A DNA stretch of 24,734 nt from a virus, in IMG/VR virus record IMGVR_UViG_3300050821_002714, positions 1-24,734 of that record, one strand, 5' to 3'. Every line of letters begins with the position of its first letter. The first letter of the stretch is position 1. The translations under genes were made by a program, and so were the position numbers. The notes beneath the pieces are model-generated. The model worked only from the letters and a program-made list of their open reading frames with translations. It searched no databases and was not told where the DNA came from. Positions 15,472 through 21,368 of the stretch are shown here, piece after piece.

Positions 15472-15692
15472 TCGGCGCTCACCGACTGCTCGATGCGGTC
15501 CGCAGCTTCACGGAGCATCGCGACGAGGCCAGCGCGGAAGGCGATCATGTCGGCTTTGACCGTGATGGGAAGGACCGGATCGACGCCCGCGATTTGGCCG
15601 ATGGTGAGTGTCGTGGGGATCTCGACCGTGCCGAGGTCCACTTCGGTACCAGCGAAGACCAGCAGGACCGGCACGGAGAGCGCGGCGCTCAT
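15468..15692 (-). CDS. Small hypothetical protein upstream of portal
   Basis: This 74-residue protein starts with ATG at 15692 in a four-base overlap (ATGA) and ends in another ATGA overlap with the portal ORF. It has a beta-rich first half (VPVLLVFAGTEVDLGTVEIP) and an amphipathic C-terminal helix (FRAGLVAMLREAADRIEQSV). No membrane segment or metal site is evident. Position suggests head assembly; the function is unknown. Confidence 0.65.
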   Translation of the reverse strand: MSAALSVPVLLVFAGTEVDLGTVEIPTTLTIGQIAGVDPVLPITVKADMIAFRAGLVAMLREAADRIEQSVSAE

Positions 15693-15928
15693 TCGAGCTT
15701 CCAGTCCAGCAACAGCACTGTGACGCCCGTGACGACCCACCCGGCGATGGTGTGCGCATGGAACGCGCCGACATCCACGCAGGCCAACCCGGCGATGGTC
15801 AGGGCGCTGCCGGACAGGCGCTGCGCGACGGCCTTGGCGTGCGCGGCGGCCTGGCGTGCGGCCAGCGCGGCGATGCCGGGGACGCGGGGGCGCCTGCCTG
15901 GGATCGCACCGGTACTGATGGCCGCCAT
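15689..15928 (-). CDS. Small membrane protein, possibly leaderless start
   Basis: This 79-residue protein starts with ATG at 15928. The N-terminal 38 residues are basic and Ala-rich (RRPRVPGIAALAARQAAAHA), followed by two hydrophobic segments (SALTIAGLACVDVGAFHAHT and IAGWVVTGVTVLLLDW), so it is probably an inner membrane protein with a positive N-terminus inside. It is the first gene of the head operon after the 397-bp gap. It lacks a Shine-Dalgarno site, and a -10-like hexamer ends seven bases before its ATG. No family is recognised. Confidence 0.65.
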   Translation of the reverse strand: MAAISTGAIPGRRPRVPGIAALAARQAAAHAKAVAQRLSGSALTIAGLACVDVGAFHAHTIAGWVVTGVTVLLLDWKLE

Positions 15929-15935
15929 GCCGCAA

Positions 15936-15963
15936 ATCGTACGCCCTAAAAGCGCAGATTCAA
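15936..15963 (-). promoter_or_regulatory. Possible promoter for the head operon
   Basis: On the minus strand TTGAAT (15963-15958) and TACGAT (15941-15936) are separated by 16 bases; TACGAT fits the actinobacterial TANNNT -10 consensus. The -10 box ends seven bases before the ATG at 15928, so transcription would begin at or next to the start codon and give a leaderless message. The call rests on consensus resemblance plus the terminator upstream, which would otherwise cut these genes off. Confidence 0.4.
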
Positions 15964-16025
15964 CAGATCTTCCCGTTTACACGTGGTGAAACAGGAGAAT
16001 CTTCGGTCCGCCCTTCCGCCGGTAG

Positions 16026-16262
16026 GATTCGATCACCGCCGACCACCACCCCGGAAGGGCTCCGCCGATCGCCGCCCCGACCCTCCTCGACCGGTTCGCG
16101 GGCCTGATCGATGAACCCGAACCCGCGCGCACCCTGCGCGGGATGCTCCTCGTGGTCGCCGAGCATGTGGAGCGGCACGGGCGGGACTGCCCGCAACGGG
16201 CGGCAGCTGTTGACCTGCTCGCCGAGGCGGCCGACCTCGGATGCCAGGCGGTCGGGACCTGA
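16026..16262 (+). pseudogene. Plus-strand coding frame without a start, probable remnant
   Basis: In the gap between the Ro60 terminator and the head operon, a plus-strand frame is open for 78 codons from just after a TAG (16023-16025) to a TGA (16260-16262). Its codons are strongly GC-ending and it reads like real protein: APTLLDRFAGLIDEPEPART, LRGMLLVVAEHVERHGRD, QRAAAVDLLAEAADLG. It is the only plus-strand coding signal in the window. The first ATG is at 16143 and would give 40 residues; no ATG, GTG or TTG precedes it. It may be a 5'-truncated or frameshifted gene, or use a rare start such as ATC at 16032, which follows a GGTAGGA sequence. No family is recognised. Confidence 0.45.
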
Positions 16263-16274
16263 GCGGGGGCAGCG

Positions 16275-16302
16275 AAAAGCCCCGCCCACACGGGACGGGG
16301 CT
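16275..16302 (-). terminator. Intrinsic terminator after the Ro60 gene
   Basis: On the minus strand a 10-bp stem (AGCCCCGTCC pairing with GGGCGGGGCT, one G-U pair) with loop CGTGT is followed at once by TTTT. It begins 23 bases after the Ro60 stop. It would end the Ro60 transcript and separate it from the portal and capsid genes. No T-run follows on the plus strand, so it is one-directional. Confidence 0.8.
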
Positions 16303-16325
16303 CAACGCTCAGCAGCTACCGGGAC

Positions 16326-18026
16326 TCAGCCCGCAGAGACCCACGGCCAATCGGCGGAGCGACCCCTCTCAAGCATCGACAGGACCCGGAACCCTGCATC
16401 GGTCAGCCCGCCGATCGCCACCCGCAGCCCGCTACCAGACGGCGCGTGACCGCGCTCGTAGCCGGCCAGATTGAACGTGACCAGCGGCGTGGTCTGCGGG
16501 ATGACCCCGCCGACATCCTCGCCGCTCGCCTGCTCGTCGGTGAGGATCACCACCCGGGTGTGTCCAGCGAAGTGCTGGCGGAGAGCGGCGGCGGTATCGG
16601 TGCCGCCACCGAGGAAATACCCGCCGTCCTTCCACCGGTCGATGGACTTCAGCAGCGACTCGCCCCGCCGAAGCGGGAACTCCTTCGTCTTCACGCCCGG
16701 CGCGTCGTTGAAGTAGTACCGCGCGGAGGAGAACGACACCACGTCGGCCTGCTCGCACCGCTGCGCGAGGGAGATCCCGAACAGGGCCGCGGCGTCCCAC
16801 CGCATCAGCGTCCCGTCCTTGGAGAACCCGGCGTTCATCGACGAGCTGGTGTCCACCAGGATCAGCGTGCGCCCCTTCAGCGCCGGGATGTTCCCGATCG
16901 ACGCGGTGAGTGCCTTGTCGAGCGGGTGAGCCCACCGCAGGGACGGCGCGGCCCGGTACGCGGACAGGAACCGCATCGGCAGCTGCCGGGAGCGGGCGAC
17001 CTGCTCCGGGTCCGCCAGCTTCGCCGCGACCTGCTCGGCGAGCTTGTCGGAGACGCCGGCCTGGTCGAAGTTGCGGAGGTTCCGCAGCAGCGCCATGTAG
17101 CCCATGGACGGGATGACCGCGGACCACGCTGCGGCGTCCATGGGTCCCTGCAACCAGCCCGCCAGCGCCTCCCAGGTGATCCCTGCGTCCTTAAGCCTCT
17201 GCGGGTCGTTCAGGACGGCCCGGCGGTTACCGGCTGGCAGCGCCAGGAGCTCGGCGCGGGCGCGCAGCATGCCCAGCGTCTCGGGGATCGGGTTGTCGCG
17301 GCCGTGACGGCGGTCCAGGGCGTGGGCGAACAGGTCGCCCTGCCATGCCGCCCACGCCTCGCTGTGGCTGCCCGCGATCGGGTGCACGAGGTCGATGACA
17401 TCACCGAACCGGTAGCCGGTGGTGGCGGTGTCGTACTTCGCGAGGTTCCGCTCGGTGTAGAGCCGGGCGACCGCGTCGGCGACACCGCGCTTGACCGGCT
17501 TGGGCAGGTTCCGGCCGTACTTCGAGGTCCAGTAGGCGAGGATCTCGCCCGGCTCGTCGGCGCGCTGGAGTACGGAGTCGATGACGCGCCGGTTCGCGGT
17601 CGCCTGGTAGGTGAGGCTGTCGCCACCGAACACGGCCGCGCCCGGGCCTTGGCCGGCTTCGTGGGTGCGCCGCTCGCGGGCTCCCGCAGATTCCAGGCGC
17701 GCGTGGACGTACTCGGCCGCGCCGACGATGGACGCCGACCGCATGTTGCCTTCGCCGCGAAGCCATTCGAGGAGGCCCGCAGTCCAGTCGGGGTCGTCAA
17801 CGGCGAGATGCCGTACGAGCTGGACGTACCGGTCGTCGCGGTTCTTGGCGCGCTCGTAGAAGGTGTCTTCGCCGACGAGGTTGGTGACCGCGAGCAGGAA
17901 CAGTTCGCCCTTCGCGTCCCGGGCGAAGCCGGGTGCTCCTTCGAAGGTGCGGCCGGTTGGGGTCTGCTCGGACTTGACCGGGCTGGACACCGCGGCGCGG
18001 GTGACGGGCCTGTTGAACTTGGACAT
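16326..18026 (-). CDS. Ro60 / TROVE domain RNA-binding protein
   Basis: This 566-residue protein matches Ro60 (Rsr-like) proteins, rings that bind misfolded or single-stranded RNA ends in the central hole and Y RNA on the outer face. Residues about 40-365 form the helical TROVE/HEAT-repeat part (ELFLLAVTNLVGEDTFYERA, TAGLLEWLRGEGNMRSASI, MGYMALLRNLRNF). Residues 386-550 form a von Willebrand A domain with an intact MIDAS: D392-S394-S396 in VDTSSSM, T476 in GGGTDTA and D497 in ILTDE. The start is ATG at 18026 with GAGAGGAG upstream; an in-frame GTG at 18047 would lie before that site. An intrinsic terminator follows, and a Y RNA-like sequence lies directly upstream on the same strand. It sits between terminase and portal but is not a virion assembly gene, so it behaves like a phage moron. 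Confidence 0.92.
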   Translation of the reverse strand: MSKFNRPVTRAAVSSPVKSEQTPTGRTFEGAPGFARDAKGELFLLAVTNLVGEDTFYERAKNRDDRYVQLVRHLAVDDPDWTAGLLEWLRGEGNMRSASIVGAAEYVHARLESAGARERRTHEAGQGPGAAVFGGDSLTYQATANRRVIDSVLQRADEPGEILAYWTSKYGRNLPKPVKRGVADAVARLYTERNLAKYDTATTGYRFGDVIDLVHPIAGSHSEAWAAWQGDLFAHALDRRHGRDNPIPETLGMLRARAELLALPAGNRRAVLNDPQRLKDAGITWEALAGWLQGPMDAAAWSAVIPSMGYMALLRNLRNFDQAGVSDKLAEQVAAKLADPEQVARSRQLPMRFLSAYRAAPSLRWAHPLDKALTASIGNIPALKGRTLILVDTSSSMNAGFSKDGTLMRWDAAALFGISLAQRCEQADVVSFSSARYYFNDAPGVKTKEFPLRRGESLLKSIDRWKDGGYFLGGGTDTAAALRQHFAGHTRVVILTDEQASGEDVGGVIPQTTPLVTFNLAGYERGHAPSGSGLRVAIGGLTDAGFRVLSMLERGRSADWPWVSAG

Positions 18027-18032
18027 GGAAAA

Positions 18033-18059
18033 GGTCTCCTCTCGCACCGGGAGGAGACC
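18033..18059 (-). promoter_or_regulatory. Hairpin enclosing the Ro60 ribosome-binding site
   Basis: GGTCTCCTC (18059-18051) and GAGGAGACC (18041-18033) form a perfect 9-bp stem with a nine-base loop. The 3' strand holds the AGGAG site of the Ro60 gene, and TTTT follows directly, six bases before the ATG. It could hide the ribosome-binding site, and could also define the 3' end of the upstream Y RNA by termination or processing. Confidence 0.65.
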
Positions 18060-18298
18060 CGCGTTCAGAGATCGCGCCCGAGATCGATGTCGGCGAAGGA
18101 GACGTAGACGCTCTGCCGTTGAGCTACAGCGACCTTCCGGTCACCGGCGGGACTCGAACCCGCACCATCCCATTAACAGTGGAAGTAACCCTCACCTGCG
18201 CACCGGGCACGCTCTGAAGTTGTGTCCCTCCCGAGATCAGGTGTGACGCCCGGGATATTTCGCCAAATGAAGTACCGGGTGTCGAACGCACCGGGAGG
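18043..18298 (-). repeat. 12-nt direct repeats flanking the Y RNA region
   Basis: CCTCCCGGTGCG occurs at 18298-18287 and again at 18054-18043 on the minus strand. Its core CCCGGTGCG occurs a third time at 18207-18199, inside the Y RNA stem. Each outer copy is the 5' part of a hairpin stem. The segment CGGGAGG at 18233-18227 can pair with either outer copy, so the repeats offer mutually exclusive folds. Confidence 0.6.
18064..18218 (-). ncRNA. yrlA-like: Y RNA with a circularly permuted tRNA-like module
   Basis: The terminal stem is UUCAGAG (18218-18212) with CUCUGAA (18070-18064), then a 1x3 bulge, then GUGCCCG (18210-18204) with CGGGCGC (18080-18074). A further helix joins 18196-18190 to 18098-18092. 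Inside is a tRNA-like module in permuted order. It comprises an anticodon-type arm 18184-18168 (5-bp stem, loop CUGUUAA with GUU in the middle), a 4-nt variable region and a T arm 18163-18147 (GCGGG, UUCGAGU, CCCGC). Then come a 7-bp acceptor stem CGGUGAC/GUCGCUG (18146-18140 and 18133-18127) closed by CGGAAG, UA at 18126-18125 like U8-A9, and a D arm GCUC-AACGGCA-GAGC (18124-18110). Bacterial Y RNAs beside Ro60 genes are known to mimic tRNA. The fold is drawn by eye; ends and promoter are not determined. Confidence 0.75.
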
Positions 18299-18299
18299 G
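18226..18299 (-). ncRNA. Second structured RNA element upstream of the Y RNA
   Basis: An 8-bp perfect stem CCCTCCCG (18299-18292) with CGGGAGGG (18233-18226) encloses inner helices CCCGG/CCGGG (18279-18275 with 18253-18249) and ATTT/AAAT around a GGCG loop (18268-18257). It lies between the terminase stop and the Y RNA and contains no reading frame that looks coding. It could be a second, simpler Y-type RNA, a leader for the Y RNA transcript, or a processing signal. The rest of the gap, 18300-18360, shows nothing further that I can name. Confidence 0.45.
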
Positions 18300-18360
18300 T
18301 GCTGCCTTGAGGCTACGGCTTCCCGACCAAGATCGCATACCGGTTACCGCGAGACGGCGG

Positions 18361-19743
18361 TCACCCTAGCCAGCGCATGCGCGGGGTGCGGCCCATGTCC
18401 CGCTCGGCCGTCATGTACCTGACGCAGTCACACCCGTCGTCCATCTCCTTCACCGGCTCCTCCTTCAACTGCCCACCCGGCCGGATCGCCCACACATACC
18501 CCGGGAGCTCCTCCGCCGTGCACGTCGGCCGCTTCGCATCCACCAGGGACTGATCCCGCTCCACCACGCTGTCCCGCAAGATCGCCACCCGCGGCTTCCC
18601 GTCCCCGGCGAGCTTCATCCGCGACTGCACGGCCTGAATGCCCTCCGTCACCGCCTTGTGCGCCTTGGTCGTCGACATCCCGAGGTGCTTCTCCAGGGTG
18701 GCGCGGCCCTCCGCGTCGTGGTCGCAGATCAGCCCGCGCGGCTTCGGTTCGATCCACCTGCGGCGGCCGGCCTGGACGGCGGCCAGGAAAGGCTCGTCCC
18801 GCTGATCGACGCCCGGAACCGGCTCGGTGACGATGCCGAGGATCTGCTTGGCGTGGTCTTCCACCAAGCGGCCGGTGTGGAAGATCTCCCGGTACAGGTA
18901 CAGCCGGCCGTCCGGGTCTTCCGCCCAGCACTGGAGGACGAACGGGTGGGTGTACCCGAAGTCCACGACCCACCAGCGGGTCCAATGGTCGGGGATGGGG
19001 AACCGGTCGACGAGGTGTACGGCGTCGTCCCACTGCTCGTAAATGACGCCTTCGGCGCTAGCCCAGCGGCCGTCGACCAGCCGCAGCTTCCGGACGCCGG
19101 TGAGCTTGTTCAGGATCTCGAAGTACGCCGCGCCGCGCTCGGTAAAGGTGCCGTCGGTGTTGACGTAGGCGGGGTTGTCGCGGTGCCGGGAGGTGAGGCG
19201 GACCATGCCGCCCTGGTTGGCGCGCTGGTTCAGCCAGTGCTGCTCATGGGCGGGGTTGCACGCGGCGATGACCTGCTGCCACGGAAGCGCGGCGTTCCGC
19301 AAGCGGGTCAGGATCGCTTCCCAGTCGTCGACCACCAGCTCGGTGGCCTCGTCGGCGAACACCAGGTCGTAGTCGCTGGACATGATCTTCTCGGGCTTGT
19401 CGAGCCCGCCGACGACGATGCGGGAGCCGTTGCTGTAGCGGAACGCGGCGGCTTCCTTCTGTGACCCGCCGTACCAGCGGACGACCCGCTCGCCGATCGC
19501 CTCCTTAGCGACCTTGTTCTCATAGGTGACGAGGGTCGTGCTGCCGAGGGACACGGCGGTTTTGCGGACGATCAGGCACCGGATGCCGGGATGTTGCAGG
19601 CAGGCGAGGTGCAACCGGAACAGCGCGGCCACGCTCTTGCCGGTGCCGGCGGGGCCGTCAAGAACGACTTCGGAGTCTCGGGTCGAGAACAGCTTGAGGG
19701 CGGCGCCGCGCGGTTCGTACCGGTGGGTGAGGGCGGCGGTCAT
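18361..19743 (-). CDS. terL: Terminase large subunit
   Basis: This 460-residue DNA-packaging motor starts with ATG at 19743, overlapping the upstream stop by four bases. The ATPase part shows Walker A GPAGTGKS (30-37), Walker B LVFADE (127-132) with catalytic Glu132, and an ACNP coupling-type motif (161-164). The C-terminal RNase H-like nuclease shows its acidic residues in WWVVDFGYTHP (Asp261), LICDHDAEG (Asp341) and KEMDDGCDCVRY (Asp435-436 or Asp439). Length and order fit the family. A longer open frame continues upstream of the ATG, but that part is a shadow of the previous gene. The stop is followed by the Y RNA/Ro60 insert instead of the portal gene. Confidence 0.93.
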   Translation of the reverse strand: MTAALTHRYEPRGAALKLFSTRDSEVVLDGPAGTGKSVAALFRLHLACLQHPGIRCLIVRKTAVSLGSTTLVTYENKVAKEAIGERVVRWYGGSQKEAAAFRYSNGSRIVVGGLDKPEKIMSSDYDLVFADEATELVVDDWEAILTRLRNAALPWQQVIAACNPAHEQHWLNQRANQGGMVRLTSRHRDNPAYVNTDGTFTERGAAYFEILNKLTGVRKLRLVDGRWASAEGVIYEQWDDAVHLVDRFPIPDHWTRWWVVDFGYTHPFVLQCWAEDPDGRLYLYREIFHTGRLVEDHAKQILGIVTEPVPGVDQRDEPFLAAVQAGRRRWIEPKPRGLICDHDAEGRATLEKHLGMSTTKAHKAVTEGIQAVQSRMKLAGDGKPRVAILRDSVVERDQSLVDAKRPTCTAEELPGYVWAIRPGGQLKEEPVKEMDDGCDCVRYMTAERDMGRTPRMRWLG

Positions 19744-20312
19744 CGGCCGTGCGGGTCGTCGTAGATCTGCCCGTCGCGGCGTAGCCATTCCTGCGACTCG
19801 TGCCGCTCGGCCTCGAACAGCACGCTCTGTAGCCACCTGGCGAACAGGTCCTCGTCGCGCTGCTCTTCGATGTACGGCGGGATCGAATTGGTGGACCGCA
19901 CGGGAACGGTTCGGGTGGGGTCGCGGCTGTCGACCGCCTGAAACTCGACGATCAGACGACCAAACCACCCGGAGCCGAGGGGTTCGGCGCCCAGGAACCC
20001 GGCGTTCCCCGGTACGAGCGTCATGGTCCAGCCGGGCCGGTAGGTGTAGCGGTCGAGCTGCTGGCGGAGCCACGGCAGGGAGTCGTTCATGGCCGCCCTG
20101 TGGTCGTCGGGTGCGTAGATGTGGGTGCCGTCGTCGCGGACGCCCCTTGGCCGGTACGCCACGTCGCGGAACGTGGTGAGGGGTTCGATCGGCTCGGTCC
20201 ACAGTTCCGACAGCGGCGCGTACTCGGGCACCCGGTACGTCGTCGGCAGCGACCGCACGGTGAACCGTTTCCCGTCGGCCGGGCCGCCGCGCAGCTCGAT
20301 CGTGTACGTCAT
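19740..20312 (-). CDS. LRGGPADG-motif hypothetical protein
   Basis: This 190-residue protein starts with ATG at 20312 in an ATGA overlap and ends in an ATGA overlap with the terminase gene. It opens with MTYTIELRGGPADGKRF, a motif I have seen in short actinophage proteins of unknown role, then YRVPEYAPLSELWTEPIEPL. The remainder (WLRQQLDRYTYRPGWTMTLV, RLIVEFQAVDSRD, RWLQSVLFEAERHESQEWL) is soluble and mixed. Coupling to the terminase suggests a packaging or early function, but no function can be assigned. Confidence 0.7.
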   Translation of the reverse strand: MTYTIELRGGPADGKRFTVRSLPTTYRVPEYAPLSELWTEPIEPLTTFRDVAYRPRGVRDDGTHIYAPDDHRAAMNDSLPWLRQQLDRYTYRPGWTMTLVPGNAGFLGAEPLGSGWFGRLIVEFQAVDSRDPTRTVPVRSTNSIPPYIEEQRDEDLFARWLQSVLFEAERHESQEWLRRDGQIYDDPHGR

Positions 20313-20701
20313 ATGCGGGTCTCGTTGAGCACGTCGCCGCCGCGGCTGATGAGCCGCATCACGTGAGGGTCCAGGTCGTCTCGGACGATCACGGGCAGGC
20401 CGAAGAACGGGGAGTAGGCCGGATCCGGGCCCGTGCGCGTCTCGAATGCGAGGAGGAGCGACACCCACGCTTGGCGGCCGACTTCGACCCTGGCGGGGTC
20501 GGTGTCGCGGACGGGTGGCAGGCCTTTGATGAGGTCGGCGAGATGGCTGGCCAGGGCCTCGGCCGGAGGCAGGCTGAAGATCGAGCAGGTGGCGACGTCA
20601 GCCGTGTCGTACGCGGACCGGACCCGGTGGTAGTCCAGGGCGCCGCTGCCGCAGTCGCAGCCCGCGACGTGGGTGATGTGCTCGGGGATGGGGTCACTCA
20701 C
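20309..20701 (-). CDS. Hypothetical left-arm protein
   Basis: This 130-residue protein starts with GTG at 20701 and overlaps the upstream gene by eight bases. The N-terminus has HVAGCDCGSGALDYHRVRSA, with two cysteines and histidines that might bind a metal. Next comes LADLIKGLPPVRDTDPARVE, then a region ending FFGLPVIVRDDLDPHVMRLI. No named family is recognised; it is translationally coupled to both neighbours. Confidence 0.65.
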   Translation of the reverse strand: MSDPIPEHITHVAGCDCGSGALDYHRVRSAYDTADVATCSIFSLPPAEALASHLADLIKGLPPVRDTDPARVEVGRQAWVSLLLAFETRTGPDPAYSPFFGLPVIVRDDLDPHVMRLISRGGDVLNETRI

Positions 20702-20969
20702 CGGTTGCCGCCCATGCCAGCGTCTCGGCGGTCAGATAGGCGCGTACCCGTGGGAGGTCGCAGGTCAGTACCCGGTCGGCGAGGAAGGCGTTCTCTTCCC
20801 AGCCGCCTTCGTCGCGGATCTGTTCGAGGCGGGCGATCATGCAGAGCAGGTCGAGTTGCAGACCGGTTGGGGCGTCCGGGTCGCGGTTGCGTTCCATCCG
20901 GGCGTCCCGGTCTTGCGGTGACTCGGGCGGGAGGATCAGGTCGCCTTCGCGCGGCTGGTAGCGGCTCAC
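20694..20969 (-). CDS. Small hypothetical left-arm protein
   Basis: The likely start is GTG at 20969, eight bases after the upstream stop, giving 91 residues. An open frame continues further upstream but is Arg/Pro-rich and overlaps the previous gene. The protein begins VSRYQPREGDLILPPE, is strongly charged (DRDARMERNRDPD), and continues as a helix (LQLDLLCMIARLEQIRDEGG, VRAYLTAETLAWAATGE). The function is unknown. Confidence 0.6.
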   Translation of the reverse strand: MSRYQPREGDLILPPESPQDRDARMERNRDPDAPTGLQLDLLCMIARLEQIRDEGGWEENAFLADRVLTCDLPRVRAYLTAETLAWAATGE

Positions 20970-20976
20970 GCGCCCA

Positions 20977-21285
20977 TCATCCCCGCCCAAGTGCGCGTTC
21001 GGCGTCCACGAACTCCCGATGCCTGATCTCGCCCTCGGTCGGCTCCCCGTAGCGGGTGACGTGCCGGACCTCGGTGGCGACCAGGCGGGGGCGCGGATCC
21101 CAGCCCGTGTGCGGGCAGCTGCCGCCCACGCTGGCGACGTGCCCCTCAGTCCAGCGGGCACAGCCGCAGCTGAAGTACCACACCTTGATCGGCAGGTCGC
21201 TGAGCGGCTCTTCGATGCTCGCAGCTGCGACCTCCGCGCGTTGGGCCAGGGCGGCGTCCACCTCGAGCCAGAACGCGCCGTTCAC
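20977..21285 (-). CDS. Hypothetical protein, 5' end uncertain
   Basis: The first usable start, GTG at 21285, gives 102 residues (FWLEVDAALAQRAEVAAASI, KVWYFSCGCARWTEGHVA, GEIRHREFVDAERALGRG), with a CGC pair that may bind metal. The same frame stays open upstream to about 21377 with excellent GC-ending codons and plausible protein (TTFGPCILDAGHAALQHRD) but no start codon. Another frame opening at TTG 21382 (MTSSNDQSGDAG) looks like a good N-terminus that then degrades. The true protein may therefore start at 21382 and be broken by a frameshift near 21340-21350, with a full length of about 135 residues. The function is unknown. Confidence 0.55.
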   Translation of the reverse strand: MNGAFWLEVDAALAQRAEVAAASIEEPLSDLPIKVWYFSCGCARWTEGHVASVGGSCPHTGWDPRPRLVATEVRHVTRYGEPTEGEIRHREFVDAERALGRG

Positions 21286-21368
21286 GTCCCGGTGCTGTAG
21301 CGCGGCGTGGCCGGCGTCCAGGATGCACGGGCCGAACGTCGTGCCGGCCCGCGTCGCCGCTCTGGTCG

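Noticed and set aside
18033-18059. A simple terminator only
   Set aside because: A hairpin plus TTTT fits termination, but the 3' strand carries the Ro60 ribosome-binding site, so a translational role cannot be left out; it was listed as regulatory.
16446-18107. A 553-codon plus-strand frame
   Set aside because: It is antisense to the Ro60 gene, which has clear domain motifs; long antisense frames are common in high-GC DNA.
18140-18210. An ordinary linear tRNA-Asn (GUU) gene on the minus strand
   Set aside because: The 5' acceptor candidate GTGCCCG mismatches CGGTGAC at two central positions and no D arm forms in the next 20 bases. The permuted reading gives all seven acceptor pairs, U8-A9 and a proper D arm.
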